A stretch of 64,000 nucleotides of DNA from Pseudoflavonifractor intestinihominis (lineage in GTDB: Bacteria; Bacillota; Clostridia; Oscillospirales; Oscillospiraceae): NCBI RefSeq assembly GCF_040096055.1, contig NZ_JBBMFK010000009.1:1-64000 (forward strand), written 5' to 3'. The notes beneath the pieces were generated by a model. The model made no database searches. It was not told the DNA's origin and worked only from the letters and a program-made list of their open reading frames with translations. A program made the position numbers and the translations under genes. This document shows, one piece after another, positions 7,747 through 16,550 of the stretch. Within the stretch, counting starts at the first letter, position 1. The number at the start of each line of letters is the position of its first letter.

Positions 7747-10382
7747 CAGACACCTTTGTAATTAGAAATCTTTTCTTTTCCTATCCAGAACAATCCAAAG
7801 ACATCCTTCATGATATGAACCTGACTGTCCGGCGCGGAGAATTCCTGGTACTCTGCGGCCCTTCCGGCTGCGGAAAATCCACGTTGCTGCGGCAGCTCAA
7901 GACAGTTCTTGCGCCCCACGGGTGCCGAAGCGGCACTATTCTCTTTGAAGGGCAGCCGCTGGATTCCATGGATCAGCGGCAGCAGACGGAGCGAATCGGT
8001 TTTGTCCAGCAGAGTCCCGACAACCAGATCGTTACCGATAAGGTCTGGCATGAGCTGGCCTTTGGGCTGGAGAGCCTGGGCTATGAGACGCCGGTGATCC
8101 GCCAGCGGGTGGCAGAGATGGCGGCCTTCTTCGGCATCGAAAACTGGTTCTACAAAAATGTGAGCGAGCTGTCCGGCGGACAGAAGCAGCTGCTCAATCT
8201 GGCCTCCGTCATGGCCATGCAGCCCTCGGTACTGATTCTGGACGAGCCCACCTCCCAGCTGGATCCCATCGCAGCGTCGGATTTTCTGGCCACCCTTGGG
8301 CGGATCAACCGGGAGCTGGGTACAACCATCATTCTGACCGAGCATCGTCTGGAAGATGCGTTTCCCCTGGCCACCAGGGTGGCCGTCATGGAGGAAGGGC
8401 GGCTGCTGTGCAGCGGCACACCTGCGGAGGTGGGCGCAGCCCTGCGGACGAGCGGGCATACCATGTTCCTGGCCATGCCTACCGCTATGCGGGTGTGGGC
8501 GGCAGTGGAGCAGAACGGTTTATGCCCCGTTACTGTTCGGGAAGGCCGGGAGTGGCTGACAGACTATGGAGCAAAGCATCCGCTGCATCCAATACCGCCG
8601 GAACCGTCACGGGTATATCCGGAAGATCCTGTACTGGAGGCATCGGAGCTGTGGTTCAAGTATGAGAAAGACAGCCCGGATGTGGTGCGAGGATTGAGCC
8701 TTACCCTGAAAAAAGGGGAGTTCTACGCCCTTCTGGGCGGAAACGGCGCAGGTAAATCCACGTCTCTAAAGCTGCTGGCCGGGCTTTTGAAGCCCTATCG
8801 GGGCACGGTAAGCTGCCGGGGCACAATCGGTGTTTTGCCCCAAAATTCCCAGGCCCTCTTTGTAAAGAAAACGGTTCGGGAGGATTTGGAAGAGATTCTG
8901 GGCGGCAGAAAAGCCGAACAGGCGGAGCGGATTGCCCATGTGGTAGCCCTGTGCCGGCTGGAAGGGCTGTTGGATCGTCACCCCTACGACCTGTCCGGCG
9001 GCGAGCAGCAGCGGGCGGCTTTGGCCAAGGTCTTACTGCTGAACCCTGACATTTTGCTGATGGATGAACCCACAAAGGGGCTGGATGCGGAGTTCAAACA
9101 GGTGCTTGCGGAGATTCTGCAGGTGCTTTTGCGGCGGGGCGTTACGATCCTGATGGTCAGTCATGATATCGGATTCTGTGCCCTCTATGCCCATCGCTGC
9201 GCTCTGTTTTTTGACGGCAGTACCGTGGCAGAGGGTACGCCCCGGGCTTTCTTTTCCGGCAACAGCTTTTATACTACCTCTGCCAACCGTATGGCGCGGG
9301 AGCTGGAGCCTGAAGCTGTGACGCCGGAGGATGTAATTACCCTGTGCGGTGGTCATCTGCCGCCCGTACCGAAGCTGCCGGATGATATCCCGCCCCTGCC
9401 GGAGCCGGAAGAAGGAAGTCCGGCGGAAAAACCAAAAAAACTACCCTGGTGGCGCAAGCTGCTGGCCGCATTGTCGGCCGGGATTGCGCTGATTCTGTTT
9501 TGTTCTTTTATGGGCGTAACAGATTTAACCGCGCTGGTCACTACCGATGGATTGACTTCCCTGGCGGGAGAGCAACTGCTATTATACCTGGTTTTTTGCA
9601 TTTCCTTGATCGTGTTTGCCGTGTGTATTACACGCCGCAGCCACCGGCCAGACTATCTGAGGCAGCCACCAAAGGAACAGCGGAAGCTGGCCAAACGCAC
9701 ACTGGTGGCAACGGTTCTGATCTTGCTGCTCATTCCGGTGACGCTCTTTGTGGGGATCACCTATCTGGGCGGGAAGAAGTATTATTTTATCTCCCTCCTG
9801 ATCCTGCTGGAGACCATGCTTCCCTTTTTCCTGGTCTTTGAAGGCCGGAAGCCACAGGCACGGGAGCTGGTCATCATCGCGGTGCTGTGCGCCATTGGCG
9901 TGGCGGGCCGGGCATTCTTTTTCATGCTGCCCCAGTTCAAGCCGGTGATGGCGGTGACCATCATCGCAGGCGTGGCCTTTGGAGGGGAAACCGGCTTTTT
10001 GGTGGGAGCCATGACGATGCTGGCTTCCAACGTCATGTTCGGGCAAGGCCCCCTGGCACCATGGCAGATGTTTTCCATGGGTATCATCGGCTTTCTCGCC
10101 GGTATCCTGTTCCGCAAAGGACTTTTGATGAGAACCCGGGGTGCATTGTGTGTCTTTGGTGCTCTCTGCGCGATTCTGATTTACGGTGGTATCATGAATC
10201 CGGCTTCGGCTCTGACGGCAAACCGGGAACTGACAGGCGGCATTCTGCTGAGCAGTTATGTCGTAGGAATGCCCTTTGACTGCATCCACGCCATGGCCAC
10301 CTGGCTGTTTCTATGGTTCGGTGCCGAGCCGATGCTGGAAAAGCTGGATCGGATAAAAGTCAAGTATGGTTTGATATCGTAA
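7743..10382 (+). CDS. Fused ECF transporter: two ABC ATPases plus substrate-specific S component
   Basis: An 879-residue three-part fusion. ABC domain 1: Walker A GPSGCGKST, signature LSGGQKQ, Walker B LILDEPTS. ABC domain 2 (from about residue 300): GGNGAGKST, LSGGEQQRA, LLMDEPTKG. The C-terminal third (about 575-879) has around eight hydrophobic segments and resembles an ECF S component (for example ELVIIAVLCAIGVAGR and GFLVGAMTMLASN). With the EcfT gene this makes a complete ECF importer. The intrinsic-factor-like neighbours suggest cobamide as substrate, but another ligand is possible. The stop codon lies only a few bases before the truncated integrase, so the 3' flank of the operon is lost. 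Confidence 0.85.
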   Translation: MTDTFVIRNLFFSYPEQSKDILHDMNLTVRRGEFLVLCGPSGCGKSTLLRQLKTVLAPHGCRSGTILFEGQPLDSMDQRQQTERIGFVQQSPDNQIVTDKVWHELAFGLESLGYETPVIRQRVAEMAAFFGIENWFYKNVSELSGGQKQLLNLASVMAMQPSVLILDEPTSQLDPIAASDFLATLGRINRELGTTIILTEHRLEDAFPLATRVAVMEEGRLLCSGTPAEVGAALRTSGHTMFLAMPTAMRVWAAVEQNGLCPVTVREGREWLTDYGAKHPLHPIPPEPSRVYPEDPVLEASELWFKYEKDSPDVVRGLSLTLKKGEFYALLGGNGAGKSTSLKLLAGLLKPYRGTVSCRGTIGVLPQNSQALFVKKTVREDLEEILGGRKAEQAERIAHVVALCRLEGLLDRHPYDLSGGEQQRAALAKVLLLNPDILLMDEPTKGLDAEFKQVLAEILQVLLRRGVTILMVSHDIGFCALYAHRCALFFDGSTVAEGTPRAFFSGNSFYTTSANRMARELEPEAVTPEDVITLCGGHLPPVPKLPDDIPPLPEPEEGSPAEKPKKLPWWRKLLAALSAGIALILFCSFMGVTDLTALVTTDGLTSLAGEQLLLYLVFCISLIVFAVCITRRSHRPDYLRQPPKEQRKLAKRTLVATVLILLLIPVTLFVGITYLGGKKYYFISLLILLETMLPFFLVFEGRKPQARELVIIAVLCAIGVAGRAFFFMLPQFKPVMAVTIIAGVAFGGETGFLVGAMTMLASNVMFGQGPLAPWQMFSMGIIGFLAGILFRKGLLMRTRGALCVFGALCAILIYGGIMNPASALTANRELTGGILLSSYVVGMPFDCIHAMATWLFLWFGAEPMLEKLDRIKVKYGLIS

Positions 10383-10386
10383 TGCC

Positions 10387-11481
10387 ATGTACATAGATCA
10401 GAAAGTCTTTGATTTGGCGGTAGACGAAGACGCCGCGAAAATCATTCAACTGATTTTTCACAAGTATGTGAACGAGGGATATGGTGCCCAGCGTCTTTCC
10501 AGGTATCTGGAAGAAAAGAAAATCCGCAAGCCTAACGGAAAGAACTTTCCGAATACCTCCATCAACCGTATCATCAAGAATCCTATCTATACGGGAGTAA
10601 TACGGAATGGGGATGCACAATCGGCTTTTATTCCAGAATTACAGATCATCGACCAGGAAACTTTTGACCGGGCACAGAAAATCATGTCTGACAGAACGAC
10701 ACACCATGCAGAAACTCCATTGAACCTAAAAGGACAATCTCTCCTGGTAGGGAATATTTTTTGCGGCCATTGTAAAAATCGGCTGACCTTAACCACTGGA
10801 GGCAGGAACCGGGTGCGAAAGGACGGAAGTATTTACCATGATGTTCGCGCCAGGTATCAGTGTCACTATAATGTCCGTCATCCGGGAGAATGTGATGGAC
10901 AGTCAGGCTATGGAGTAAAGAAATTGGATGGGATTATAGACCGGATCGTGCGCTATCAACTTTCTAAAATCAGTGCCGCGTCCGGGGAAGATATTGTTGC
11001 GAAACAGAACCGGAAAGCCATCGAATTGGCAAAAGCAAGACACCGTCTGGCAACGGTGCAGTTAGCAGAAAAGCAAAGAGAACTGGTTGATTACCAAAAT
11101 GAAGGAATCAAGGTCATTCGCGGGCAGAGCAAGTTTGATATGGAGTTTCTGAACGAACTTGTCAGCAAAGCGAAGGCCGAGATAACAGAGCTTGAGGCCG
11201 CGGTAAAGGCAGCGAGGGAAGAACTGGACATTCATCTTGCGAACGCTGATGTAGAGCGGAAAGAGTATGAGAAGATAAAGACCTGGGCTGACCTCTATGA
11301 CAACTGTAATTTTGCTGCCAAGAAGATGATTATTTCCCAGTTTATCAAATCTGTTTATGTCTATCGAGATTACACACTGGAGATTGAATTTAATGTTTCC
11401 TTTGAGGAGTTCCGCACAATGGCAACAGAGTGCCAGGATCAGGGAACAAGTGAGCAGCCTTTGGTATATATCACGGCATAA
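10387..11481 (+). pseudogene. Serine integrase of older element X, N-terminus missing
   Basis: Encodes the recombinase domain, zinc ribbon (FCGHCKNRL ... YQCHYNVRHPGECDG) and C-terminal coiled coil of a large serine recombinase. The ~150-residue catalytic resolvase domain, including the active serine, is absent. It is clearly homologous to the complete integrase at 35739-37337 over its whole length (YGAQRLSRYL against FGAQRLSRWL; PELQIIDQETFDRAQ against PELQIVPLDLYERAQ). It has the same downstream layout: a 13-bp hairpin, then a tRNA-Ala on the opposite strand. I interpret it as the dead integrase of the element that carried the tRNA later split by element Y. Confidence 0.85.
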
Positions 11482-11514
11482 AAAAGACAGGCTTGCGCGA
11501 ACAAGCCTGTCTTT
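11477..11514 (-). terminator. Rho-independent terminator for minus-strand tRNA-Ala
   Basis: A 13-bp perfect stem (11483-11495 with 11502-11514, loop CGCGAA). On the minus strand it is followed by a run of six T. It would end transcription of the tRNA carried by element X, and may also stop the integrase transcript. Confidence 0.7.
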
Positions 11515-11569
11515 GGTGGACCCAATCGGGATCGAACCGACGACCTTACGGATGCGAACCGTACGCTCT
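11514..11569 (-). pseudogene. 3' part of tRNA-Ala(CGC), split by element Y
   Basis: On the minus strand this holds the 3' half of the D-arm, the complete anticodon arm (loop TTCGCAT, anticodon CGC), the T-arm (TTCGATC loop) and the acceptor strand TGGGTCC plus ACCA. Similarity to the intact tRNA at 37384 stops exactly at the AG dinucleotide (11568-11569). Its 5' part is at 37541-37562: the acceptor strands GGGCCCA and TGGGTCC pair over all seven positions, including the G3-U70 pair that marks alanine tRNAs. The joined gene would be 76 nt. Confidence 0.85.
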
Positions 11570-11592
11570 CGCAAAGTGGTAAGTTTTCTGCC
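11546..11592. other. Left attachment junction of element Y
   Basis: Crossover core CT (plus strand) at 11568-11569. The left side is tRNA-Ala sequence. The right side (11570-11592, beginning CGCAAAGTGG and ending TTTTCTGCC) is an element half-site. The same 23-base half-site occurs inverted at 37518-37540 with 19 of 23 matches. Together they flank one AG core as a near-palindromic attP, as expected for a large serine integrase. Confidence 0.8.
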
Positions 11593-11712
11593 CTCGGACT
11601 GCGGTGTATGGTCTGCAAAAATTGATTATAACGCATTTGCTGGAGAAAAATATTTCGGTGGCTTTTCAAACTGACCTGTGGTATGTTGTCTTGCTGCAAG
11701 GAGGTAGGACAC

Positions 11713-12003
11713 ATGAACGACACTCTGAATCAACTCTACAACAGATTTTACACGCCTCTGTCCATGGCCGAGTGTGAGCAGGAAATTGAAGATTGCCACC
11801 GGCGACTCATTGGGCGACTGGAAAAGCCGGAGAGAAAACTGGTGCTACAGATCATGGATGCCCAGAATCTCATCACTGAGGAACGCTCCCTGGACAGTTT
11901 TCTCTGTGGGTTTAAACTGGCGTGGGAACTGGCATACGAACTGAATCACTTTGAAATGGACAGGCATCCCTTTCCGTCGGAAGAAGCGGAAAAGGATGCC
12001 TGA
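11713..12003 (+). CDS. DUF6809-like small protein
   Basis: A 96-residue soluble helical protein. It resembles small proteins (DUF6809 type) common in Clostridia, with LYNRFYTPLSMAE near the N-terminus and RKLVLQIMDAQNLI and SLDSFLCGFKLAWELA further on. The ATG at 11713 has an excellent AAGGAGGT eight or nine bases upstream, so I prefer it to the in-frame start 30 bases earlier. It is the first gene inside the left end of element Y. Function unknown; an element-maintenance role is possible only by position. Confidence 0.65.
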   Translation: MNDTLNQLYNRFYTPLSMAECEQEIEDCHRRLIGRLEKPERKLVLQIMDAQNLITEERSLDSFLCGFKLAWELAYELNHFEMDRHPFPSEEAEKDA

Positions 12004-12128
12004 TTTTTTGAAAATTGGAGTTCGCTGCTGTTGAAAGTGTTGCTGCTCTCTTGCCTCTGGTGACTGGTTCGTTTTTCCCGTTGCATCAACCGAGGTGACT
12101 GTCCAGTGGTAAGCCTTCTGCGGGTAAG

Positions 12129-12314
12129 ATGAATGATTCGTCGTGGAAGTGGTTTCGCAGCCATATGCGGCTGCTGGAGCAGCCGCACACGGAGAGGCAG
12201 CGACTGAGAATGCTGGAGGGTAAACTGTTCAGCATCGTTTTGAAGTCGACGATATTGAATACAATTTTGTCAATCGCGGTGGTATTAACCTGTTGGTTAA
12301 CACCGACCAACTAA
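12129..12314 (+). CDS. Possible small single-pass membrane protein
   Basis: A 61-codon frame with a basic N-terminal half (FRSHMRLLEQPHTERQRLRM) and a hydrophobic C-terminal segment (about residues 40-57). No good ribosome site precedes it. It contains a perfect 8-bp hairpin (12167-12186, loop TGGA) and its end runs into the LysR-type promoter of the next operon. It could be a remnant or chance; it is the only plausible content of the 369-base gap at 12004-12372 besides the promoter. Confidence 0.25.
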   Translation: MNDSSWKWFRSHMRLLEQPHTERQRLRMLEGKLFSIVLKSTILNTILSIAVVLTCWLTPTN

Positions 12315-12350
12315 TCGGAACTTCCGCTGATGGCGTACCGGGACTACAAT
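12296..12350 (+). promoter_or_regulatory. LysR-type promoter P1
   Basis: A 16-bp box with T-N11-A (12296-12311, GTTA...CAAC), 8 bases, ACTTC (12320-12324), exactly 20 bases, then TACAAT as -10 (12345-12350). The same arrangement with the same spacings occurs at 20227, 21431 and 25051. The -35 region is weak, consistent with activator dependence. It drives the hydrolase/flavodoxin operon from 12373. Confidence 0.7.
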
Positions 12351-12372
12351 AGCTCTGAAAGAAGGTGCCGCT

Positions 12373-13269
12373 ATGTTTTCCGGTCAACAGATTCTCACAC
12401 TTTTTCTGATTCTGACTATGGAACTGAGCCTTGCTTCCTGCGGGACGGAGGGTACAACACAACCCACCCCGGAAATGCCCGAACCTCCGACACAGGTGCA
12501 GGAAACACCGGAGCCTGCACCTGTGCCATCCCCGGAACCAGAGTTGGAGGTAACGGAGGGGACAGAGACCTACCGGGGTTTCCAGATGGACAATGTACTA
12601 CACGCTCCGGAGGGGGCCATTCATTATCACATCTATGTCCCGGACGGCTATGATGGCAGCGAACCCTATGCGCTTTTCCTTACCCTGCCAGGCTACGAGG
12701 GCCTGTACTTCCAGGGCATGGGGCAAAACCTATATAGCGAGAACTTTGCTTTCGAGGCACTGAATTATAACGACCACATGATTGTGGTTGCCCCGCAGCT
12801 CAGCGACTGGGGGGAGACTTCAGCTGAGCAGACAATCGCCCTGACGGAGTATCTGCTGGGGCGTTACAACATCGACCAGGAACGGGTGTATGCAGAGGGC
12901 TACTCCGGCGGTGGAGAGACTATGTCGCAGGTCATGGGGATGAGGCCCGATTTATTTACTGCCTATCTCCAGTGTTCTTCTCAGTGGGACGGGGCCTACG
13001 AGCCGGTGGTGGAGGCCAGGGTTCCGGTGTATTTTGTCATCGGGGAGAGCGACGAGTATTACGGTTCCGGGCCGAGCCAGGAGGCATACGATTCCTTGCG
13101 TGAGCTGTACGAACAGGCAGGTCTGTCCCAGGCGGAGATCGATCAACTTCTGGTTCTGGACATCAAAGATGCGGATTATTTCCGCGATGGAGGTGCACCG
13201 AATCAGCACGGAGGTGGAAATCTGTTTGCACAAGACCCCGAGATCATGGGCTGGCTGTTTAAACAGTAA
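12373..13269 (+). CDS. Lipoprotein alpha/beta hydrolase
   Basis: A 298-residue predicted lipoprotein (lipobox LASC at about residues 20-23), then a Pro/Glu/Thr-rich linker and an esterase/PHB-depolymerase-like alpha/beta hydrolase domain. The nucleophile elbow is GYSGGG (serine near residue 178); an acid (GESDEYYGSG) and a late His (NQHGGGN) follow at expected places. It closely resembles the catalytic part of the SLH-anchored hydrolase at 16551 (SDWGETSAEQTI against TDWGEKSARQAI). It is the first gene of the P1 operon. It probably acts outside the membrane on esters; the substrate is unknown. Confidence 0.8.
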   Translation: MFSGQQILTLFLILTMELSLASCGTEGTTQPTPEMPEPPTQVQETPEPAPVPSPEPELEVTEGTETYRGFQMDNVLHAPEGAIHYHIYVPDGYDGSEPYALFLTLPGYEGLYFQGMGQNLYSENFAFEALNYNDHMIVVAPQLSDWGETSAEQTIALTEYLLGRYNIDQERVYAEGYSGGGETMSQVMGMRPDLFTAYLQCSSQWDGAYEPVVEARVPVYFVIGESDEYYGSGPSQEAYDSLRELYEQAGLSQAEIDQLLVLDIKDADYFRDGGAPNQHGGGNLFAQDPEIMGWLFKQ

Positions 13270-13300
13270 TGTAACAATATAATCCAAAGGAGGTGACCCT

Positions 13301-13978
13301 GTGGCGAAGAAATGGATTACGGATCTGGCGATGACAGTCCTTCTACTACTGCTGATGGCCTACTCTCTGGTGGGGGAAGTCCTGCATGAGTGGATGGGAA
13401 TCACCATGCTGGTATTGTTCCTTCTCCACCATATCTGGAATCGAGCCTGGTATAAAAGCATTGGACGAGGCAGGCCATCTCCGTATCGAGCAGTCCAGAC
13501 CGCACTGAATCTTTTGCTTTTTGCGGTAGTGCTGGGGATGCTCCTCAGTGGCCTGATTCTGTCCCAGCACATTTTGGATTTTCTGCCCTTGCAGCGTGGC
13601 GAAACCATTGCCCGGACGCTCCATCTGCCCCTTTCCTATTGGGGGTTTCTGCTTATGAGTCTGCACCTGGGCTTGCATTGGAGCGGCATTATGAATACAG
13701 TCCGCCGACGCCTGCATATACAGGACGCGTCCAGAAACCGGGTGCTGCTCCTTCGGTTGCTGGCTGCGGTGCTTGTGGGCTATGGCCTCTATGCGTTTGC
13801 ACATTACAGGTTTTCTGATTACCTGCTTTTGCGGACCCATTTTATATTTTTTGCCCCGTATCAGACAGCGACGCGGTTTGTGGTGGATCACCTTGCTGTG
13901 ATGGGCTTATTCGCATATGCGGCTCACTACGGCGGGATGGGCCTGCGCCGCTTTTCAGGCAGAAAGAAGGAAAAATGA
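13301..13978 (+). CDS. DUF4405 membrane protein, probable b-type haem protein
   Basis: A 225-residue membrane protein with four or five hydrophobic helices. Paired histidines in the helices (LHEWMG, FLLHHIWNR, SLHLGLHWSG) match the DUF4405 family, thought to be cytochrome-b-like. The start is GTG at 13301 after AAAGGAGGTGA. It overlaps the next gene by four bases. Lying among exported flavodoxins, it is a candidate for moving electrons across the membrane; this role is inferred from context. Confidence 0.75.
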   Translation: MAKKWITDLAMTVLLLLLMAYSLVGEVLHEWMGITMLVLFLLHHIWNRAWYKSIGRGRPSPYRAVQTALNLLLFAVVLGMLLSGLILSQHILDFLPLQRGETIARTLHLPLSYWGFLLMSLHLGLHWSGIMNTVRRRLHIQDASRNRVLLLRLLAAVLVGYGLYAFAHYRFSDYLLLRTHFIFFAPYQTATRFVVDHLAVMGLFAYAAHYGGMGLRRFSGRKKEK

Positions 13979-14964
13979 TGATCAGCAAAGTACTGACTGC
14001 TGGTGCACTTGTATTGGCGCTGGCGCTTTCCGGCTGCGGAGAAGGCCATACCGTGCCGTCCGGCCAGGAGGAACAAGGAGGAGCGGCCATGGAAACGGAG
14101 TTTACCGTAGATACCCCCATCCAGACAGTCATGGATGACCCGGTGTTTGACGACTATGGCCGCCTGCTTTTTCCTGTGGATACAGGCTACTGGAGCGGCG
14201 AAACCCTGGGGGACCTGCGGTTGACCTATTACAGCCACATTGACCCTGACGAGACCGTTGAGATCGTCAACACTCTGAAGGAGCGGGCTCTGGCTGGCGA
14301 GACGATTTTCTACGATATTTACACCGAGGAGGAAAAGGCAGCCGATCCCGACAAGGAAGATACCGGGCTGTTCTTTTTCAAGGGAGACCCAGGAGCGCGT
14401 TTTGCTGTGTGTAATGCAGGCGGCGCCTTTGCCTATGTGGGCGCCATGCACGACAGCTTCCCCCACGCCCTGGAGCTATCCAAGCAAGGCTACAACGCCT
14501 TTGCCCTGATCTACCGCCCGGGTGCACAGACAGCATGTGAGGATCTGGCCCGGGCCATCACCTTTATTTTTGATCATGCCGAGGAGCTGGAGGTGGACAC
14601 CAGCTGCTACTCACTCTGGGGCGGCTCGGCGGGTGCACGGATGGCGGCCTGGCTTGGCACCTATGGCCCTGCGGCGTTTGGCGGCGATGACCTGCCCCAG
14701 CCTGGAGCGGTCATCATGCAGTACACAGGGCTGGGCGAGTATTCCCCCAGCGACCCGCCCACCTATGCCTGTGTGGGAGATCAGGATGGGATCGCCAGCT
14801 GGCGCGTCATGAAAGCGCGGCTGGATGCGCTGTCAGCCCTTGGTATCGACACGGAATTCCATGTGTATGAGGGACTGGGCCACGGCTTCGGATTGGGAAA
14901 CGGCACTTCTGCGGAGGGGTGGATTGATGACGCTATTGCATTCTGGAGTCGGCAAATGGATTGA
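13975..14964 (+). CDS. Lipoprotein alpha/beta hydrolase (BD-FAE/lipase-like)
   Basis: A 329-residue lipoprotein (LSGC lipobox at about 18-21) with an alpha/beta hydrolase domain. The motif CNAGGAFAYVG is the oxyanion-hole region, GGSAGA the nucleophile elbow, and GLGHGFG supplies the catalytic His. The arrangement resembles feruloyl/acetyl-xylan esterase-like hydrolases. The same domain is repeated in the C-terminal half of the next gene. Coupled by ATGATG overlap to the DUF4405 gene. Confidence 0.78.
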   Translation: MMISKVLTAGALVLALALSGCGEGHTVPSGQEEQGGAAMETEFTVDTPIQTVMDDPVFDDYGRLLFPVDTGYWSGETLGDLRLTYYSHIDPDETVEIVNTLKERALAGETIFYDIYTEEEKAADPDKEDTGLFFFKGDPGARFAVCNAGGAFAYVGAMHDSFPHALELSKQGYNAFALIYRPGAQTACEDLARAITFIFDHAEELEVDTSCYSLWGGSAGARMAAWLGTYGPAAFGGDDLPQPGAVIMQYTGLGEYSPSDPPTYACVGDQDGIASWRVMKARLDALSALGIDTEFHVYEGLGHGFGLGNGTSAEGWIDDAIAFWSRQMD

Positions 14965-14987
14965 GAAAGCGTTTAGAAGGAGGATCT

Positions 14988-16511
14988 ATGAGACTTTTAC
15001 CACTTCTTTTGACCCTGGCAATGACACTGGGGTTGTCAGCCTGCGGCGAGGCGGAACCATCCGTATCGACCTCTCAGCCTTCGCAAGGTGTAGTTTCTAA
15101 TCAGCAGGAAGCGGATGGCAGCAACATTTTGATTGCATACTTTTCTGTCCCTGAAAATGTAAGCACCGATGGTGTAGACGCAGTCTCCGGAGCAAGCATC
15201 GTTGTGGACAATGATGAAGTGCTGGGGAGTACAGAGTATGTGGCGCAGGTGATTCAGCAAACCATCGGCGGCGATCTGTTCCGAATAGAAGCGGCGGAGC
15301 CGTATCCATTGGATCACGAGCCACTTGTGGATCAGGCCTCGGAGGAACGGGACAACCAAGTACGCCCGGAGCTTACTTCCCATGTGGATCATTTCGAGCA
15401 GTATGAAGTCATTTTATTGGGCTACCCCATTTGGTGGGGGGATATGCCAATGCCTGTCTATTCATTTTTGGAAGAATATGATTTTGGAGCAAAGGTCATC
15501 ATTCCTTTTATCACACATGGAGGCAGCGGTGCGGTCGGCACCATAGATACTATTTCTCAACTCCAGCCGGGAGCGCTGATTCGGGATAACGCCCTGGTGC
15601 TCTCTCGCGGCGATGTTGCCGGCAGCATAGGGACAGTATCCGACTGGGTGTTGGGTCTTGACCTCGTTTCTGATTCTGGCCTACCCGGCACAGGAGACGG
15701 AAATACCGTCCTGACAGCTACGGTGGACCCCCATAGCCAACAGGTATTTTATCTGTGGGAAGAAGGAAATGTACCTGCCGTTACGGAATATACCGTGAAC
15801 AACGGAAATTACTCTGATGATCCTGATTTTCGCCCTTATGTGACCTCCTTTCCCGTGCCGGATGGGACCGAAATCAAAGGCGCGGTGTTGATCTGCGCGG
15901 GAGGAGCATTCCAGTACCGGAGCGACCAGTTTGAAGGAACGCCGGTTGCGGAAGCCCTGAGCCAGTTGGGGTATCAGAGCTTTGTGGTGGATTATCGTCT
16001 CCGGCCCTATACACAGGAGGAAGGAGCGCTTGATCTGGCCCGTGCGGTACGCTTCGTGCGTGCCAACGCGGAAGAATACGGCATTGATGAAAAAGACATC
16101 GCGGTTATGGGGTTTTCCGCAGGCGGTATCCTGGCAGGTGAAATGCTCCGTAATTTTGATGGTACCATCAGCCCTGCCGTGCTCGCCCCAGACTACATAC
16201 CTGACGAGTTGGACGCAGTGTCTGCCGATGCAGCGGCAGATGGTATGATCTACGCTTTTTATGGCCGGCTGAGCGTTGGGACAACCGATGTGGAGTCTCT
16301 GCGGGAAGCAGATCTGCCTCCGACCTTTTACTGCTATGGAACAAGAGACCCTTTTTATGAGCAGTTCCTTGCCAACGCAGATGCAGCTGAGGCTGCGGGA
16401 ATAACGGTGGAGCGCCTGCAGCTGGACGGAATGCCGCACGGGTTTGGGGATCAGGGGGGCTGGATTGATTCCTATGACCTCTTTTTGAGCGATATATTCC
16501 AGAATAACTGA
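14988..16511 (+). CDS. Lipoprotein flavodoxin-alpha/beta hydrolase fusion
   Basis: A 507-residue protein. Lipoprotein signal (LSAC), then a flavodoxin-like domain (about 45-215; LIAYFSVPEN at the first strand and LLGYPIWWGDMP near the flavin), then an alpha/beta hydrolase domain (about 260-505; CAGGAFQYRS, GFSAGG elbow, MPHGFG histidine). The first-strand loop lacks the usual SxTGNT residues, carrying instead an insertion, so FMN binding by this copy is uncertain. ATG 14988 is chosen for its AGGAGG site. It links the two dominant activities of the island in one exported polypeptide. Confidence 0.78.
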   Translation: MRLLPLLLTLAMTLGLSACGEAEPSVSTSQPSQGVVSNQQEADGSNILIAYFSVPENVSTDGVDAVSGASIVVDNDEVLGSTEYVAQVIQQTIGGDLFRIEAAEPYPLDHEPLVDQASEERDNQVRPELTSHVDHFEQYEVILLGYPIWWGDMPMPVYSFLEEYDFGAKVIIPFITHGGSGAVGTIDTISQLQPGALIRDNALVLSRGDVAGSIGTVSDWVLGLDLVSDSGLPGTGDGNTVLTATVDPHSQQVFYLWEEGNVPAVTEYTVNNGNYSDDPDFRPYVTSFPVPDGTEIKGAVLICAGGAFQYRSDQFEGTPVAEALSQLGYQSFVVDYRLRPYTQEEGALDLARAVRFVRANAEEYGIDEKDIAVMGFSAGGILAGEMLRNFDGTISPAVLAPDYIPDELDAVSADAAADGMIYAFYGRLSVGTTDVESLREADLPPTFYCYGTRDPFYEQFLANADAAEAAGITVERLQLDGMPHGFGDQGGWIDSYDLFLSDIFQNN

Positions 16512-16550
16512 ATCCACTGTTTTTGATAGAACGAAGGTGTGAACATAACG

